This document shows positions 1-8,755 of a stretch of 45,865 bases of DNA, in pieces (position 1 is the first letter of the stretch; each line of letters begins with the position of its first letter). Location: contig CAWUXE010000005.1 in assembly GCA_963926475.1 (NCBI GenBank), forward strand, positions 1 through 45,865, written 5' to 3'. Both the position numbers and the translations under genes were made by a program. Under the pieces are notes generated by a model, which was not told where the DNA came from, did no database searches, and saw nothing but the letters and a program-made list of their open reading frames with translations. The stretch comes from UBA2040 sp002384725. Lineage in GTDB: Bacteria > Bacteroidota > Bacteroidia > Flavobacteriales_D > Crocinitomicaceae.

Positions 1-948
1 ACACTGAGTGATGCTAATGCACGAAGAACCCATCTAGTTTTTGAAGAAGTCTATTATTCATTACTCAAACAATATGGCTTACTTATCTCGGACAGCCGAA
101 AAATTTATGATTGGCAAAACAAGGTTGAAATCATCGATTCAAGCACTATTTCTTTGTTTAAAGACATTTTAAGTTGTGTTGGACGAAAGCCTCTGAATGG
201 AAAAAGTAAAGGCGGAATAAAAGTTCACACACAAATCAATTTACAAGAAAAAGTGCCCAAATTGATCTGGTTCTCAGCTGCCACAACGCATGACAAACAG
301 TTCCTTAAGCATTTAAAGTTGGAAAAAGGAAAAATCGCTGTTTTTGACAAGGGCTATAACGATTACAAAACGTTCGACGAATTCACCCAGCAAGGGATTT
401 ACTTCGTAACACGACTTAAATCCAATGCTTCATATGAGTCTTTAACCGAAAATGACATTCCTGATTACTTGGATGATGGCGTGTTAAAAGACGAAAATAT
501 TCAAGTAGATGTGAAAGAGAATGGCAAATTTCTAAAAACTACACAACTCAGAAGAATAGCCTATTGGGATGAAGAAAATAATCGTTGTTTCGAGTTTATC
601 ACCAATTTAAAAGGAATGAATGCCGGACACATCGCCCTGATTTACAAGAAACGCTGGCAAATAGAACTGCTTTTTAAGCAGCTAAAACAAAACTTTCCGC
701 TTAAATTTTTCCTCGGAGATAATGAAAACGCAATCAAAATACAGATTTGGTGCACTCTTATTGTAAACCTATTACTAACCGTGGTACATAAGAGAGTTAA
801 GCGCAGGTGGGCCTTTTCCAACCTTGTTAGCTTCTGTCGATTGCATTTATTCAACTACATCCATTTAACCAAATTCTTGGAAGACCCCGAAAAAGATTGG
901 CTCAAAGAAATCGACCCTCAACTTCAATTAAATTTCAACTCAACCTAA
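1..948 (+). CDS. IS4-family transposase, 5' end outside window
   Basis: DDE transposase of an insertion sequence. The frame is open from base 1, so the N-terminus lies upstream of the window. Seen: first Asp in IIDSST (codon at 136), second Asp in VFDKGY (codon at 346), and the IS4 signature Y-x2-R-x3-E-x6-K in YKKRWQIELLFKQLK, with the catalytic Glu at 664. All spacings of the YREK motif are exact, and no stop or frameshift is seen in the visible part, so the enzyme may be active. The natural stop is at 946-948. IS4 elements move by cut-and-paste using terminal inverted repeats. Only the right end could be in view and the left end is missing, so neither the IS name nor a target-site duplication can be given. 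Confidence 0.93.
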   Translation, partial: TLSDANARRTHLVFEEVYYSLLKQYGLLISDSRKIYDWQNKVEIIDSSTISLFKDILSCVGRKPLNGKSKGGIKVHTQINLQEKVPKLIWFSAATTHDKQFLKHLKLEKGKIAVFDKGYNDYKTFDEFTQQGIYFVTRLKSNASYESLTENDIPDYLDDGVLKDENIQVDVKENGKFLKTTQLRRIAYWDEENNRCFEFITNLKGMNAGHIALIYKKRWQIELLFKQLKQNFPLKFFLGDNENAIKIQIWCTLIVNLLLTVVHKRVKRRWAFSNLVSFCRLHLFNYIHLTKFLEDPEKDWLKEIDPQLQLNFNST

Positions 949-1050
949 AACAGGAGGGGCTTACTTTTGAAAAGTGAAAATCGTTATCACTAAAATCAGT
1001 GGCTAGAGAAGGTTTAGAGACTAAATTGTGGTTTTATCGGACAGTAGTGA
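949..1050 (+). mobile_element. Probable right end of the IS4 element
   Basis: About 100 bases follow the transposase stop with no gene. The stretch at 1032-1050 (TTTTATCGGACAGTAGTGA) is a plausible terminal inverted repeat by position. This is inference: the left end is outside the window, so the repeat cannot be paired and the boundary is approximate. Confidence 0.35.
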
Positions 1051-1218
1051 AATATTATATACTTTGTAGTTTTAGCCTATTTGGTCAAAAATGAATAGAA
1101 AATAATTAGAGAAATCACGTGAACTAGTTTGTTTTTTCAATGTTTGTAACACCTGGCAAAAGATTGAGTGAAATTAACACTCTTTCGACTTGTTTATTAA
1201 CATTTTACACCTTTTGTT

Positions 1219-1226
1219 TATCTTTG
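1219..1226 (+). promoter_or_regulatory. Bacteroidota -7 box, near-leaderless
   Basis: TATCTTTG matches the Bacteroidota sigma-A -7 consensus TAnnTTTG and sits only four bases before the ATG at 1231. No TTG is found 19-21 bases upstream. A start point a few bases after the box would fall on or next to the start codon. Confidence 0.55.
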
Positions 1227-1230
1227 TACT

Positions 1231-3474
1231 ATGCATAAATTGTTTCCCATCGTCCTCTTTTTTGTCGCTTTGAATTTGACCGCTCAATTCAACTTCGAAT
1301 TCAGTACGGATATTTCGGTAAATGCAAATGGAAATCCTTTAACAAAAGCCTGGACCGGAGGATTTAATTTTGCCCAATTTTCTGAGATTGACTTCGATTT
1401 TGATGGTGATATGGACCTGGTTGTTTTTGACCGAACGACAGACAATATTAAATGCTTTGAGCATGTTGTAGATGGCGGTGGTGTACATTCCTATAAATTT
1501 GTGTACAAAAGTTATCTACTTTTTCCAAGTGATATCCGCTATCGCTTGTTCTTGGCCGACTACAATCAAGATGGAAAAAACGACATATTCACCTATGGTA
1601 TTGGCGGAGTTAAGGTGTATAAAAACGTTGGCAATTCAACCCTTGGTTTGCAATGGGAATTGGCTTCTAATTTACTTTATTCGCAATACGCAATCGACAT
1701 TAACAACTTGTACGTTGCCTCAGCTGATATTCCCGCGATAAGCGATATTGATAATGATGGTGACTTGGACATTCTTACCTTCAGTTTGGGTGGTTCTCAT
1801 GTCGAATATCACCAAAATCAAAGTCAAGAATTATACGGACACTCCGATTCCTTGATTTTTGAAGTTCGAAACGAGTGTTGGGGAAAATTTGGGGAAGATC
1901 CTGTCAATAGCAATATCGTACTTAACGATCCCGCTGCAGCTTGTACGTCCAGCGTCATCGTCAATCCGGAATTTGGAACTGATATTCTCCCAAAAGCTCA
2001 CGCGGGTTCTACAATTCTTGCTATAGATTTTGATAACAACGGAGTGAAAGATTTAATTCTTGGCGATATTTCTTCCAATGCAATGGTTAAACTCGTGAAT
2101 GGAGGAACAGCAGTTAATACGAATTCTGCCATGACTTTTCTAGAAACCAACTTCCCATCTAATACTACACCAGTCGATTTACAATTATTTCCTGGTGCTT
2201 TTTATTTGGATGTAGACTTCGATGGTACGAAAGATTTAATTATTGGTGCAAACGCAAAAAGTGCTTCTGAAAACGAACGAAGCATTCGCTATTATAAAAA
2301 TACCGGACAAGATAATTTACCGACTTTCATATACCAACAGAACGATTTCCTGCAAAGTGAAATGATTGACCATGGAACGGGAAGCATTCCTTTGTTTTTT
2401 GATCAAAATAATGACGGAAAGGAAGATTTACTCGTAGCCAATTTCTTCCGTTACAAACCAGTTTTGGACAAAGAAAGTTCAATTGCTCTTTATCGAAACA
2501 CGAGTGCTGCGAGCAATCCCGAATTGACGTTTATCGATGATGATTATTTGAACATGACGAATCTGAATTTAGGATTGCGCACTGTTCCAACCTTTGGAGA
2601 TTTAGATGATGATGGAGATAAAGATTTAGTTGTTGCTCGAGAAAATGGAAATTTAATGTATTTCAAAAATATTGGAACTTTAGGTAACGCCATTTTTGAC
2701 AACCCTATTCAACCCATATTGGACAATACAGGATCTGTTATCAACCACGGAACATTCATTTTTCCTCAACTTTTTGATTTGAACAATGACAATAAATTGG
2801 ATTTGATAGTCGGGAAACGAAACGGGACTTTGGTCTACTATGAAAATACAGGAACTATTGTAGCTCCGATATTCACGTTGAAAAACACCCAATTGGGTAA
2901 CGTTTTTGTAGCAAATATTTCGCCCGATGGATATGCTGCTCCTCATTTCTTCCGACATGACGACACAACGTATCTATTCTGTGGAGCATTTGATGGAAAG
3001 CTCCATTATTACAACAACATCGATGACAACCTGAACCAAGATTCTAGCTTTTTCTATTATTCGCCCAATTTCCTCACGATAGATTCGAAAGGATACAGCT
3101 CGTTTTGGGTGAATGATTTCGATGAAGACGGTTTACTAGATCTTTTCGTGGGTCATGACCTTGGCGGGTTAATGCATTTAGAAGTTGATTTGAACAGCAC
3201 CTCGACTATTAATGAACTTGAGAAAGATAAATTTTTGATTTACCCCAATCCTTCAAACGGAAAGGTCAATTTGAGAAATCACACCAATGAAGTTGAAACA
3301 ATAAAAGCATTCGACTTACTTGGAAAAGAAATCGAATTGAAATGGAGTAAAATGAACGGTGAAATTCAAATTGATTTTAGTGAAAAAGTAGAAGGGGTAA
3401 CAATTCTAAATATTGAAATGTATACCCAAGAAATTTATACGGAACGCATAATTGTGACTAAAGCGCAAGAATAA
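1231..3474 (+). CDS. Secreted FG-GAP/VCBS repeat protein with T9SS sorting domain
   Basis: A 747-residue exported protein. Residues 1-19 form a signal peptide ending LTAQ. The body carries at least nine calcium-loop repeats of the DxDxDGxxD type, near residues 53, 110, 172, 266, 328, 391, 457, 516 and 629 (for example DFDGDMD, DNDGDLD, DDDGDKD). Such FG-GAP/VCBS repeats form beta-propellers used for adhesion or ligand binding. The last 75 residues start with IYPNPSNGKV and contain FDLLGKEI, which is the type A C-terminal signal for T9SS export and surface anchoring. No enzyme domain is visible. The gene stands alone after an insertion sequence and overlaps the 3' end of convergent ispE by 17 bases. 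The ligand is unknown. Confidence 0.88.
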   Translation: MHKLFPIVLFFVALNLTAQFNFEFSTDISVNANGNPLTKAWTGGFNFAQFSEIDFDFDGDMDLVVFDRTTDNIKCFEHVVDGGGVHSYKFVYKSYLLFPSDIRYRLFLADYNQDGKNDIFTYGIGGVKVYKNVGNSTLGLQWELASNLLYSQYAIDINNLYVASADIPAISDIDNDGDLDILTFSLGGSHVEYHQNQSQELYGHSDSLIFEVRNECWGKFGEDPVNSNIVLNDPAAACTSSVIVNPEFGTDILPKAHAGSTILAIDFDNNGVKDLILGDISSNAMVKLVNGGTAVNTNSAMTFLETNFPSNTTPVDLQLFPGAFYLDVDFDGTKDLIIGANAKSASENERSIRYYKNTGQDNLPTFIYQQNDFLQSEMIDHGTGSIPLFFDQNNDGKEDLLVANFFRYKPVLDKESSIALYRNTSAASNPELTFIDDDYLNMTNLNLGLRTVPTFGDLDDDGDKDLVVARENGNLMYFKNIGTLGNAIFDNPIQPILDNTGSVINHGTFIFPQLFDLNNDNKLDLIVGKRNGTLVYYENTGTIVAPIFTLKNTQLGNVFVANISPDGYAAPHFFRHDDTTYLFCGAFDGKLHYYNNIDDNLNQDSSFFYYSPNFLTIDSKGYSSFWVNDFDEDGLLDLFVGHDLGGLMHLEVDLNSTSTINELEKDKFLIYPNPSNGKVNLRNHTNEVETIKAFDLLGKEIELKWSKMNGEIQIDFSEKVEGVTILNIEMYTQEIYTERIIVTKAQE

Positions 3475-4261
3475 ATTGAGTTTTGAACTCTGGAAATAAT
3501 TCTTTTGGTCGCTCGTCGAAAATACCAAAAACAGAACTTCCACTGCCCGACATGGATGCATATTGTGCTCCATTCTCGTACAACTCAAGTTTCAGCACCT
3601 CTATTTCAGGGTGATTCGGGAAAATAGATTTTTCAAAATCGTTCGCCAGATTCTCTTTCCAAAACATAAAATCTTTTTGTTTCAGACACTCCCATTCAAA
3701 GGAAGATGACATTGGTTCCACATTTGCGTATGCCTCAGCAGTGCTTATGTGAATATTTGGATGAATTAGATAAAGGAACTTCCCTTTTAAACTGAGTTCA
3801 AATTCGACGAGCTCATCCCCTTTTCCCGAGGCCAATTGCGGTTTAGTATCCACGAAAAAAGGACAATCGCTACCCAATTGAGCCGCATATCCTTTTAAAG
3901 TCTCTTTTGATAAGTTTAAATTGAAATAGTCGTTCAATCCCATTAAAGTGAATGTTGCGTCAGCTGAGCCACCACCGACTCCTGCTCCCATAGGTATGTT
4001 CTTTTGAAGGACGATACGAATTGGATCAATGGAGTGTTTTTCCTTTAGAATGAAATAAGCTTTATAAATCAAATTGTCTTGCATGTCCCCATCAATATGG
4101 GTACCCAGTATTTTTAATTCGAAATGTTCGGAAGGTAAAATTTCAATTACATCGCACAAAGGAATCGGAAACTTCAAGGAAGAAATTTCATGGTAACCGT
4201 CTTTTCTCTTCTTGAGAATAAAAAGTCCTAGATTGATTTTCGCGTTGGCAAATATGATCAT
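3458..4261 (-). CDS. ispE: 4-diphosphocytidyl-2-C-methyl-D-erythritol kinase
   Basis: Cytosolic GHMP-family kinase of the MEP (non-mevalonate) isoprenoid pathway. It phosphorylates the 2-hydroxyl of CDP-methylerythritol with ATP. Seen: N-terminal AKINLGLFI, DGYHEI, the glycine-rich ATP loop PMGAGVGGGSADA near residue 90, GSDCPFF, and C-terminal motif 3 MSGSGSSVFGIF. The length of 267 aa is normal for bacterial IspE. The ATG at 4261 is favoured because a -7 box lies four bases upstream of it. The 3' end overlaps the T9SS cargo gene on the other strand. It appears to be a single-gene unit. Confidence 0.95.
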   Translation of the reverse strand: MIIFANAKINLGLFILKKRKDGYHEISSLKFPIPLCDVIEILPSEHFELKILGTHIDGDMQDNLIYKAYFILKEKHSIDPIRIVLQKNIPMGAGVGGGSADATFTLMGLNDYFNLNLSKETLKGYAAQLGSDCPFFVDTKPQLASGKGDELVEFELSLKGKFLYLIHPNIHISTAEAYANVEPMSSSFEWECLKQKDFMFWKENLANDFEKSIFPNHPEIEVLKLELYENGAQYASMSGSGSSVFGIFDERPKELFPEFKTQFILAL

Positions 4262-4265
4262 GGTT

Positions 4266-4273
4266 CAAAGTTA
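4266..4273 (-). promoter_or_regulatory. -7 box of ispE, near-leaderless
   Basis: Read on the minus strand, TAACTTTG is followed by four bases and then the ispE ATG. It matches TAnnTTTG. No TTG lies 19 bases upstream, so the -33 element is weak or absent. Confidence 0.5.
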
Positions 4274-4370
4274 AAGTTTTTAAAACCGTAAGTCGAAATA
4301 TTCAACATTAAGAAATGAAGTTATTAAATTGATGAAAGAAATTCTAGGAATGTTAGAATTGATATTATGA

Positions 4371-4428
4371 TTTCTTTGCGCCTTCTTCGCGAAACTCTCT
4401 GCACCTCTGCGTTGAAAATCCTATCCAT
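4371..4428. repeat. TTTGCG/CTCTGCG quasi-repeat block
   Basis: Intergenic stretch built from short related units: CTTTGCGC, CTTCTTCGCG, AAACTCTCTGCAC, CTCTGCGTTGAAA. It is more GC-rich than its AT-rich surroundings and not part of a gene. Blocks of this style occur as dispersed intergenic repeats in many Bacteroidota genomes; that comparison is from memory, not a search. Only one copy is seen in this window. Confidence 0.4.
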
Positions 4429-4505
4429 TTCTAAATATTAAACAAAAAACTTCTCCATCATAGCGAACAATTTTTTGTAACTTTCGTCCCTCAAATAATA
4501 TTTCT

Positions 4506-5459
4506 ATGGCAACGTATTTAGATTTTGAAGAACCTCTTTTAGCGTTAGAAGAACAAATCGAACAAACGAAAGAGATTGGGGCATCTACTGAAGTAGACAT
4601 GACCGACAAAATCAATGAGCTTGAGAAGAAACTCAAAGCCAAAACCAAAGAAATTTTCACAAAGCTTTCTCCTTGGCAACGTGTGCAATTGTCTCGTCAC
4701 CCGGACAGACCGTACACCTTAGAATACATCAAGGCGATGACCAAAGGTGAATTTCAGGAATTACACGGCGATCGCAACGTCAAAGATGACAAAGCAATTG
4801 TTGGTGGATTTGGAATGCTTGACGGACGCTCAGTAATGTTCATTGGTCAACAAAAAGGAGTCAACACGAAAATGCGTCAATTCCGAAATTTTGGAATGGC
4901 GAATCCAGAAGGATACAGAAAAGCATTGCGCTTAATGAAAATGGCAGAAAAATTCAACAAACCCATCGTTACTTTGATCGACACACCCGGAGCTTTTCCT
5001 GGATTGGAAGCGGAAGAGCGTGGTCAAGGTGAGGCAATCGCTAGAAATATTTATGAAATGATGCGTTTAAAAGTGCCTGTGATTTGCATAATTATTGGTG
5101 AAGGTGCATCAGGTGGAGCCTTGGGAATAGGCGTTGGCGACAAAGTAGTAATGATGGAAAACTCTTGGTATTCTGTAATTTCTCCTGAAAACTGTTCGAC
5201 TATCCTTTGGCGTTCGTGGGATTACAAAGAAGTTGCTGCTGAAGCATTAAAGCTGACGTCGACGGATATGAAGAAAAACAAGTTAATTGACGATATCATC
5301 AAAGAGCCATTAAATGGTGCACATCGTGATAGAGAAACAGCTTTTGCGAATGTTCAAAAAGCAATTCTTGGTTACTTGAAGGAGTTAGATCCAATCGAGC
5401 CAACAAAAAGAATTAACGACCGAATTGAGAAGTATAGTAAAATGGGAGTTTATAAGTAA
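4506..5459 (+). CDS. accA: Acetyl-CoA carboxylase carboxyltransferase subunit alpha
   Basis: Cytosolic subunit that, with AccD, transfers the carboxyl group from carboxybiotin to acetyl-CoA to form malonyl-CoA, the first step of fatty acid synthesis. The length of 317 aa is typical. Seen: an N-terminal helical region (residues 1-50), RPYTLEYI, the FGMANPEGYRKALRLMK segment, TLIDTPGAFPG, and the oxyanion-hole motif GEGASGGALGIGVGD near residue 200. The start ATG at 4506 gives the expected N-terminus MATYLDFE. It is monocistronic, closed by a strong terminator at 5490. fabI, from the same pathway, lies elsewhere in the window at 22187-22999. Confidence 0.97.
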   Translation: MATYLDFEEPLLALEEQIEQTKEIGASTEVDMTDKINELEKKLKAKTKEIFTKLSPWQRVQLSRHPDRPYTLEYIKAMTKGEFQELHGDRNVKDDKAIVGGFGMLDGRSVMFIGQQKGVNTKMRQFRNFGMANPEGYRKALRLMKMAEKFNKPIVTLIDTPGAFPGLEAEERGQGEAIARNIYEMMRLKVPVICIIIGEGASGGALGIGVGDKVVMMENSWYSVISPENCSTILWRSWDYKEVAAEALKLTSTDMKKNKLIDDIIKEPLNGAHRDRETAFANVQKAILGYLKELDPIEPTKRINDRIEKYSKMGVYK

Positions 5460-5489
5460 GCTCGAAGCCACATTAAAACATATAATATT

Positions 5490-5520
5490 AAAGGTCTGAA
5501 AGTAATTTCAGACCTTTTTT
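5490..5520 (+). terminator. Rho-independent terminator after accA
   Basis: AAAGGTCTGAAA, loop GTAA, TTTCAGACCTTT, then more T. A perfect 12-base-pair stem followed by a T run, 31 bases after the accA stop. Confidence 0.92.
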
Positions 5521-5576
5521 GTAAGTTTATACCTCGTTCAACATCTAAAATTTAATTCCGAACGCAAATAATTTGA

Positions 5577-6917
5577 ATGGGAAAAAGTGTCGTAATTATT
5601 GGTAATGGAATTTCCGGCGTTACTGCGGCTCGCGAAATACGCAAAAAGAGCAATTGTCGTATTACCATAATTAGCGAAGAAAGTAAATACTTTTTTTCGA
5701 GAACGGCACTGATGTATGTTTATATGGGACATATGCGTTTTCGAGACATTCAACCATACGAAGATCATTTTTGGGAGAAAAATAATATTGAAATCGTTCA
5801 AGATTCTGTTCTGGCTGTCGAATCAGACGAGAATAGGTTACAATTGAAAAATAGAACGATAAACTATAGTCATTTAATTATAGCTTCTGGATCCAAATCG
5901 AATGTCTTTGATTGGCCAGGAACTCACTACGAAGGTGTTCAAGGTTTATATTTCAAACAAGATTTAGAAGCACTTGAAAAAAGAACACCCATCATTAAAA
6001 AAGCCGCAATTATCGGTGGTGGACTGATAGGAATAGAACTTGCTGAAATGCTTTTAGCAAGAGGTGTTGAAGTACATTTTCTTGTTCGAGAAGACCGATT
6101 TTGGAATGGAGTTCTTCCCGATGCCGATGCCGATTTTATTTCTGCCCATTTGGAAAAACACCATGGCTTGAAGATGATATACGGTGCTGAACTAGACGAA
6201 ATTATCGGAAATGGTAAAGAGGGTGTCACAAGTATAAAAATGAAAAATGGTAAAACATTGGATGTACAATTAGTTGGATTAACTGTTGGCGTTTCACCAA
6301 ACATTGCCTTCCTAAAAGATTCGAAAATAGAAACGGAAAGAGGAATTAAAGTCAATGAATTTCTCCAAACAAATATTGAAAACATATATGCAATTGGTGA
6401 TTGTGCTCAATTTATCACCCCGAATGGAAAACGGAGACCAATAGAACAAGTGTGGTATACGGGACGAATGATGGGCGAAACGATAGCTAATTCTATCTGT
6501 GGGAAACCAACTCCTTATTTGCCTGGACATTGGTTCAATTCAGCAAAATTTTTCGATTTAGAATACCAAACCTATGGATGGGTTTTCTCAAAACGAGAAG
6601 AAAACGAAGAAGAATTGATTTGGCAAGATCCGAAGAAAGAACGGATGTTGCATTTTGTTTTTGAAAAAGATACACTTGAATTCATCGGTGTTAATACCTA
6701 TGGAGTTCGATTGCGACACGAAGTTTTTGATACATGGCTCAGCGAGAAAAGAGACATGAAATACATTCTCCAAAATCTAACAGGAGCCAATTTCGACCCT
6801 GAGTTTTTCAGACCATTCGAACAAAACATTATCGATACATACAACAATCAATTCAACCAAAGCCTCACTTTGAACAAAAAGATGTGGTGGCAAAAACTTG
6901 TTAGCCATGCCCAATAA
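5577..6917 (+). CDS. NAD(P)/FAD-dependent oxidoreductase
   Basis: A 446-residue flavoprotein of the pyridine nucleotide-disulfide/NADH:rubredoxin reductase type. Seen: FAD-binding GNGISG near residue 9, the conserved ASGS segment near residue 102, a second Rossmann motif IGGGLIGIELAE for NAD(P)H near residue 144, and the FAD C-terminal motif YAIGDCAQF near residue 270. No CxxC redox disulfide is visible, which argues against a thioredoxin- or lipoamide-type enzyme and for electron transfer to a partner protein. The C-terminal 130 residues go beyond the core fold. The stop overlaps the start of the membrane 4Fe-4S protein downstream, so the two are translationally coupled and the latter is the likely electron partner (inference). 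Confidence 0.85.
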   Translation: MGKSVVIIGNGISGVTAAREIRKKSNCRITIISEESKYFFSRTALMYVYMGHMRFRDIQPYEDHFWEKNNIEIVQDSVLAVESDENRLQLKNRTINYSHLIIASGSKSNVFDWPGTHYEGVQGLYFKQDLEALEKRTPIIKKAAIIGGGLIGIELAEMLLARGVEVHFLVREDRFWNGVLPDADADFISAHLEKHHGLKMIYGAELDEIIGNGKEGVTSIKMKNGKTLDVQLVGLTVGVSPNIAFLKDSKIETERGIKVNEFLQTNIENIYAIGDCAQFITPNGKRRPIEQVWYTGRMMGETIANSICGKPTPYLPGHWFNSAKFFDLEYQTYGWVFSKREENEEELIWQDPKKERMLHFVFEKDTLEFIGVNTYGVRLRHEVFDTWLSEKRDMKYILQNLTGANFDPEFFRPFEQNIIDTYNNQFNQSLTLNKKMWWQKLVSHAQ

Positions 6918-8706
6918 AGAAGAATACGCGAATCTTTCCGTTGCTGGCGACAGAAGTCAAATGCTTTCCTTATTCCAAAAAATTGGTTCCGCCATTTTTG
7001 CGATTGGCATAGTTGGAATTTACTTCATCTATGACGCGAAAAAAGAGAATCAGTATTTCGCTGCGGTGATTGCTTTTGGTATACAATTAGTCGGTGCATT
7101 TCTATTCACCTATCAAGGAGGAAAGTTTAGCGTAAAGTCCGATGGAAGAAATTATTTTTCGCCGTTAAAAATCATCGCTTACATTTTTGCTGGAGTTGGT
7201 GTTTCGGTGCTGGCAAGTGCTTGGCTTGGCTTGTTGCCAGAAGGTAAAAATGATCTGTACTTGTTCTTAATGATGGTTCCGTTCACCCTTTCTATCGGCA
7301 TATTCTCATACGCTTTGTACGCTGATCATGTATCTGGAATAAAAAACAATTATGTTTGGAATTCTACTCTTTCAGGACGTGGAGTTATTGGGTGGATAGT
7401 AGGAATCATCTTGACTATCTTTTATTTTGAAATGTATTGGGGGAGAAATCCTTTTCCTCAATTTATCGGTTTATTCGACTCGCTTTCCCTGATGTTAAAA
7501 GGTAAAGTAGCCGACAAATGGTTTCTTTATGGAACTTTTTACACCTTCGTCATCCTCTTTTTGGGCATCAAGTTCATGATTAAATATCGACACAATCGGT
7601 ATCAATTGATTCGAACTGTTGTCGTTATTTTCTCACAACTCGTTTTCGCTTATTTCATTCCAAACATTATGGAATCGCTTCAGTTTAACGGAGCCGAAGC
7701 AGGATATTATAATGGAAATCCAATTAATTCTTGGCCTTTACATTACAATTATAGCTCTTTCGATGTAAGTACCCTGAAGGTGTATACAGCCGAGGCATAT
7801 CAACCAGCTGGAATGACCTATTTGATTTGGGGTGTGTTAATGTTTCTAGTCGTAACACCTGTAGTTACCTATTTTGTTGGTAAACGTTGGTATTGCAGTT
7901 GGTTTTGTGGTTGTGGTGGTTTAGCTGAAACTGCCGGAGATAGTTTTCGCCATTTATCCAACAAAAGCGTTAAAGCATGGAAAATTGAGCGATGGGTAAT
8001 CCATTCGGTAATGGTATTTGTCTTATTAATGACTTTAGGCGCCATGCTCCCATTTTTTATGAAGTCTGAATTTGCTATTGGTTTTCTAACGCTTAACAAG
8101 AATTTTTTCTTTATCACAGCACTTCTGTTGCTTGGCGGTTTACTATTCTTTTTCGCTAGGAGCTATAAGAAACAAACCATAAAAAACAGATATTTGGCCG
8201 TTGCGATTATCATTATCGTTATGATAGTAATAGCGCTAGTTATGGCTTATTTTACAGGGACTAAAAATGCATTTTTAATAAAAAGCACCACCCTAAAAAA
8301 CACTTATGGTTTCTTCGTTGGAAGTGCATTCTCTGGGGTTATTGGGGTTGGCTTTTATCCCATTCTTGGTAATAGAGTTTGGTGCCGATTTGGTTGCCCA
8401 ATGGCTGGATACATGGGATTAATCCAACGATTCAAATCTCGATTTAGAATTACAACCAATGGCGGTCAATGTATTTCGTGTGGAAATTGTTCAACGTATT
8501 GTGAACAAGGAATCGACGTAAGAGCCTATGCTCAAAAAGGACAAAACATAGTTCGCGCAAGTTGTGTAGGATGTGGTGTTTGCTCCGCCGTTTGCCCACG
8601 AGGAGTTTTGAAATTAGAAAATGGCCCCGAAGAAGGAAGAATTACCGACAATCCGATCTTAATTGGTAAAGATGGCATACGGCTGGCAGAATTTGACAAA
8701 ATGTAA
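6907..8706 (+). CDS. Polytopic membrane 4Fe-4S protein (NapH/NosR/CcoG-like)
   Basis: Membrane electron-transfer protein of 599 aa. About ten hydrophobic segments are followed by a soluble C-terminus. Seen: the membrane-edge cysteine motifs WYCSWFCGCGG near residue 327 and CRFGCP near residue 492, typical of NapH/NosR-type proteins, then two 4Fe-4S ferredoxin motifs, CISCGNCSTYC near 521 and CVGCGVCSAVCPRG near 552. The ATG at 6907 is chosen over an in-frame TTG at 6898; it overlaps the FAD gene by 11 bases. In known relatives such proteins pass electrons between quinol or NAD(P)H donors and periplasmic or flavin acceptors. Here the acceptor is unknown. No napA, nosZ or cytochrome oxidase gene is nearby. 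The next gene, a glycosyltransferase, follows after 49 bases. Confidence 0.82.
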   Translation: MPNKEEYANLSVAGDRSQMLSLFQKIGSAIFAIGIVGIYFIYDAKKENQYFAAVIAFGIQLVGAFLFTYQGGKFSVKSDGRNYFSPLKIIAYIFAGVGVSVLASAWLGLLPEGKNDLYLFLMMVPFTLSIGIFSYALYADHVSGIKNNYVWNSTLSGRGVIGWIVGIILTIFYFEMYWGRNPFPQFIGLFDSLSLMLKGKVADKWFLYGTFYTFVILFLGIKFMIKYRHNRYQLIRTVVVIFSQLVFAYFIPNIMESLQFNGAEAGYYNGNPINSWPLHYNYSSFDVSTLKVYTAEAYQPAGMTYLIWGVLMFLVVTPVVTYFVGKRWYCSWFCGCGGLAETAGDSFRHLSNKSVKAWKIERWVIHSVMVFVLLMTLGAMLPFFMKSEFAIGFLTLNKNFFFITALLLLGGLLFFFARSYKKQTIKNRYLAVAIIIIVMIVIALVMAYFTGTKNAFLIKSTTLKNTYGFFVGSAFSGVIGVGFYPILGNRVWCRFGCPMAGYMGLIQRFKSRFRITTNGGQCISCGNCSTYCEQGIDVRAYAQKGQNIVRASCVGCGVCSAVCPRGVLKLENGPEEGRITDNPILIGKDGIRLAEFDKM

Positions 8707-8755
8707 TTGTAAAGAATTGAAACGTGAATAGTCAAAGCCAACTCATTTAAGAAGA

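Noticed and set aside
1165..1181. GAGTG-AAATTAA-CACTC inverted repeat upstream of the T9SS cargo gene
   Set aside because: Arms are only five bases long and it has no T run or recognisable operator form; chance is likely in AT-rich DNA.
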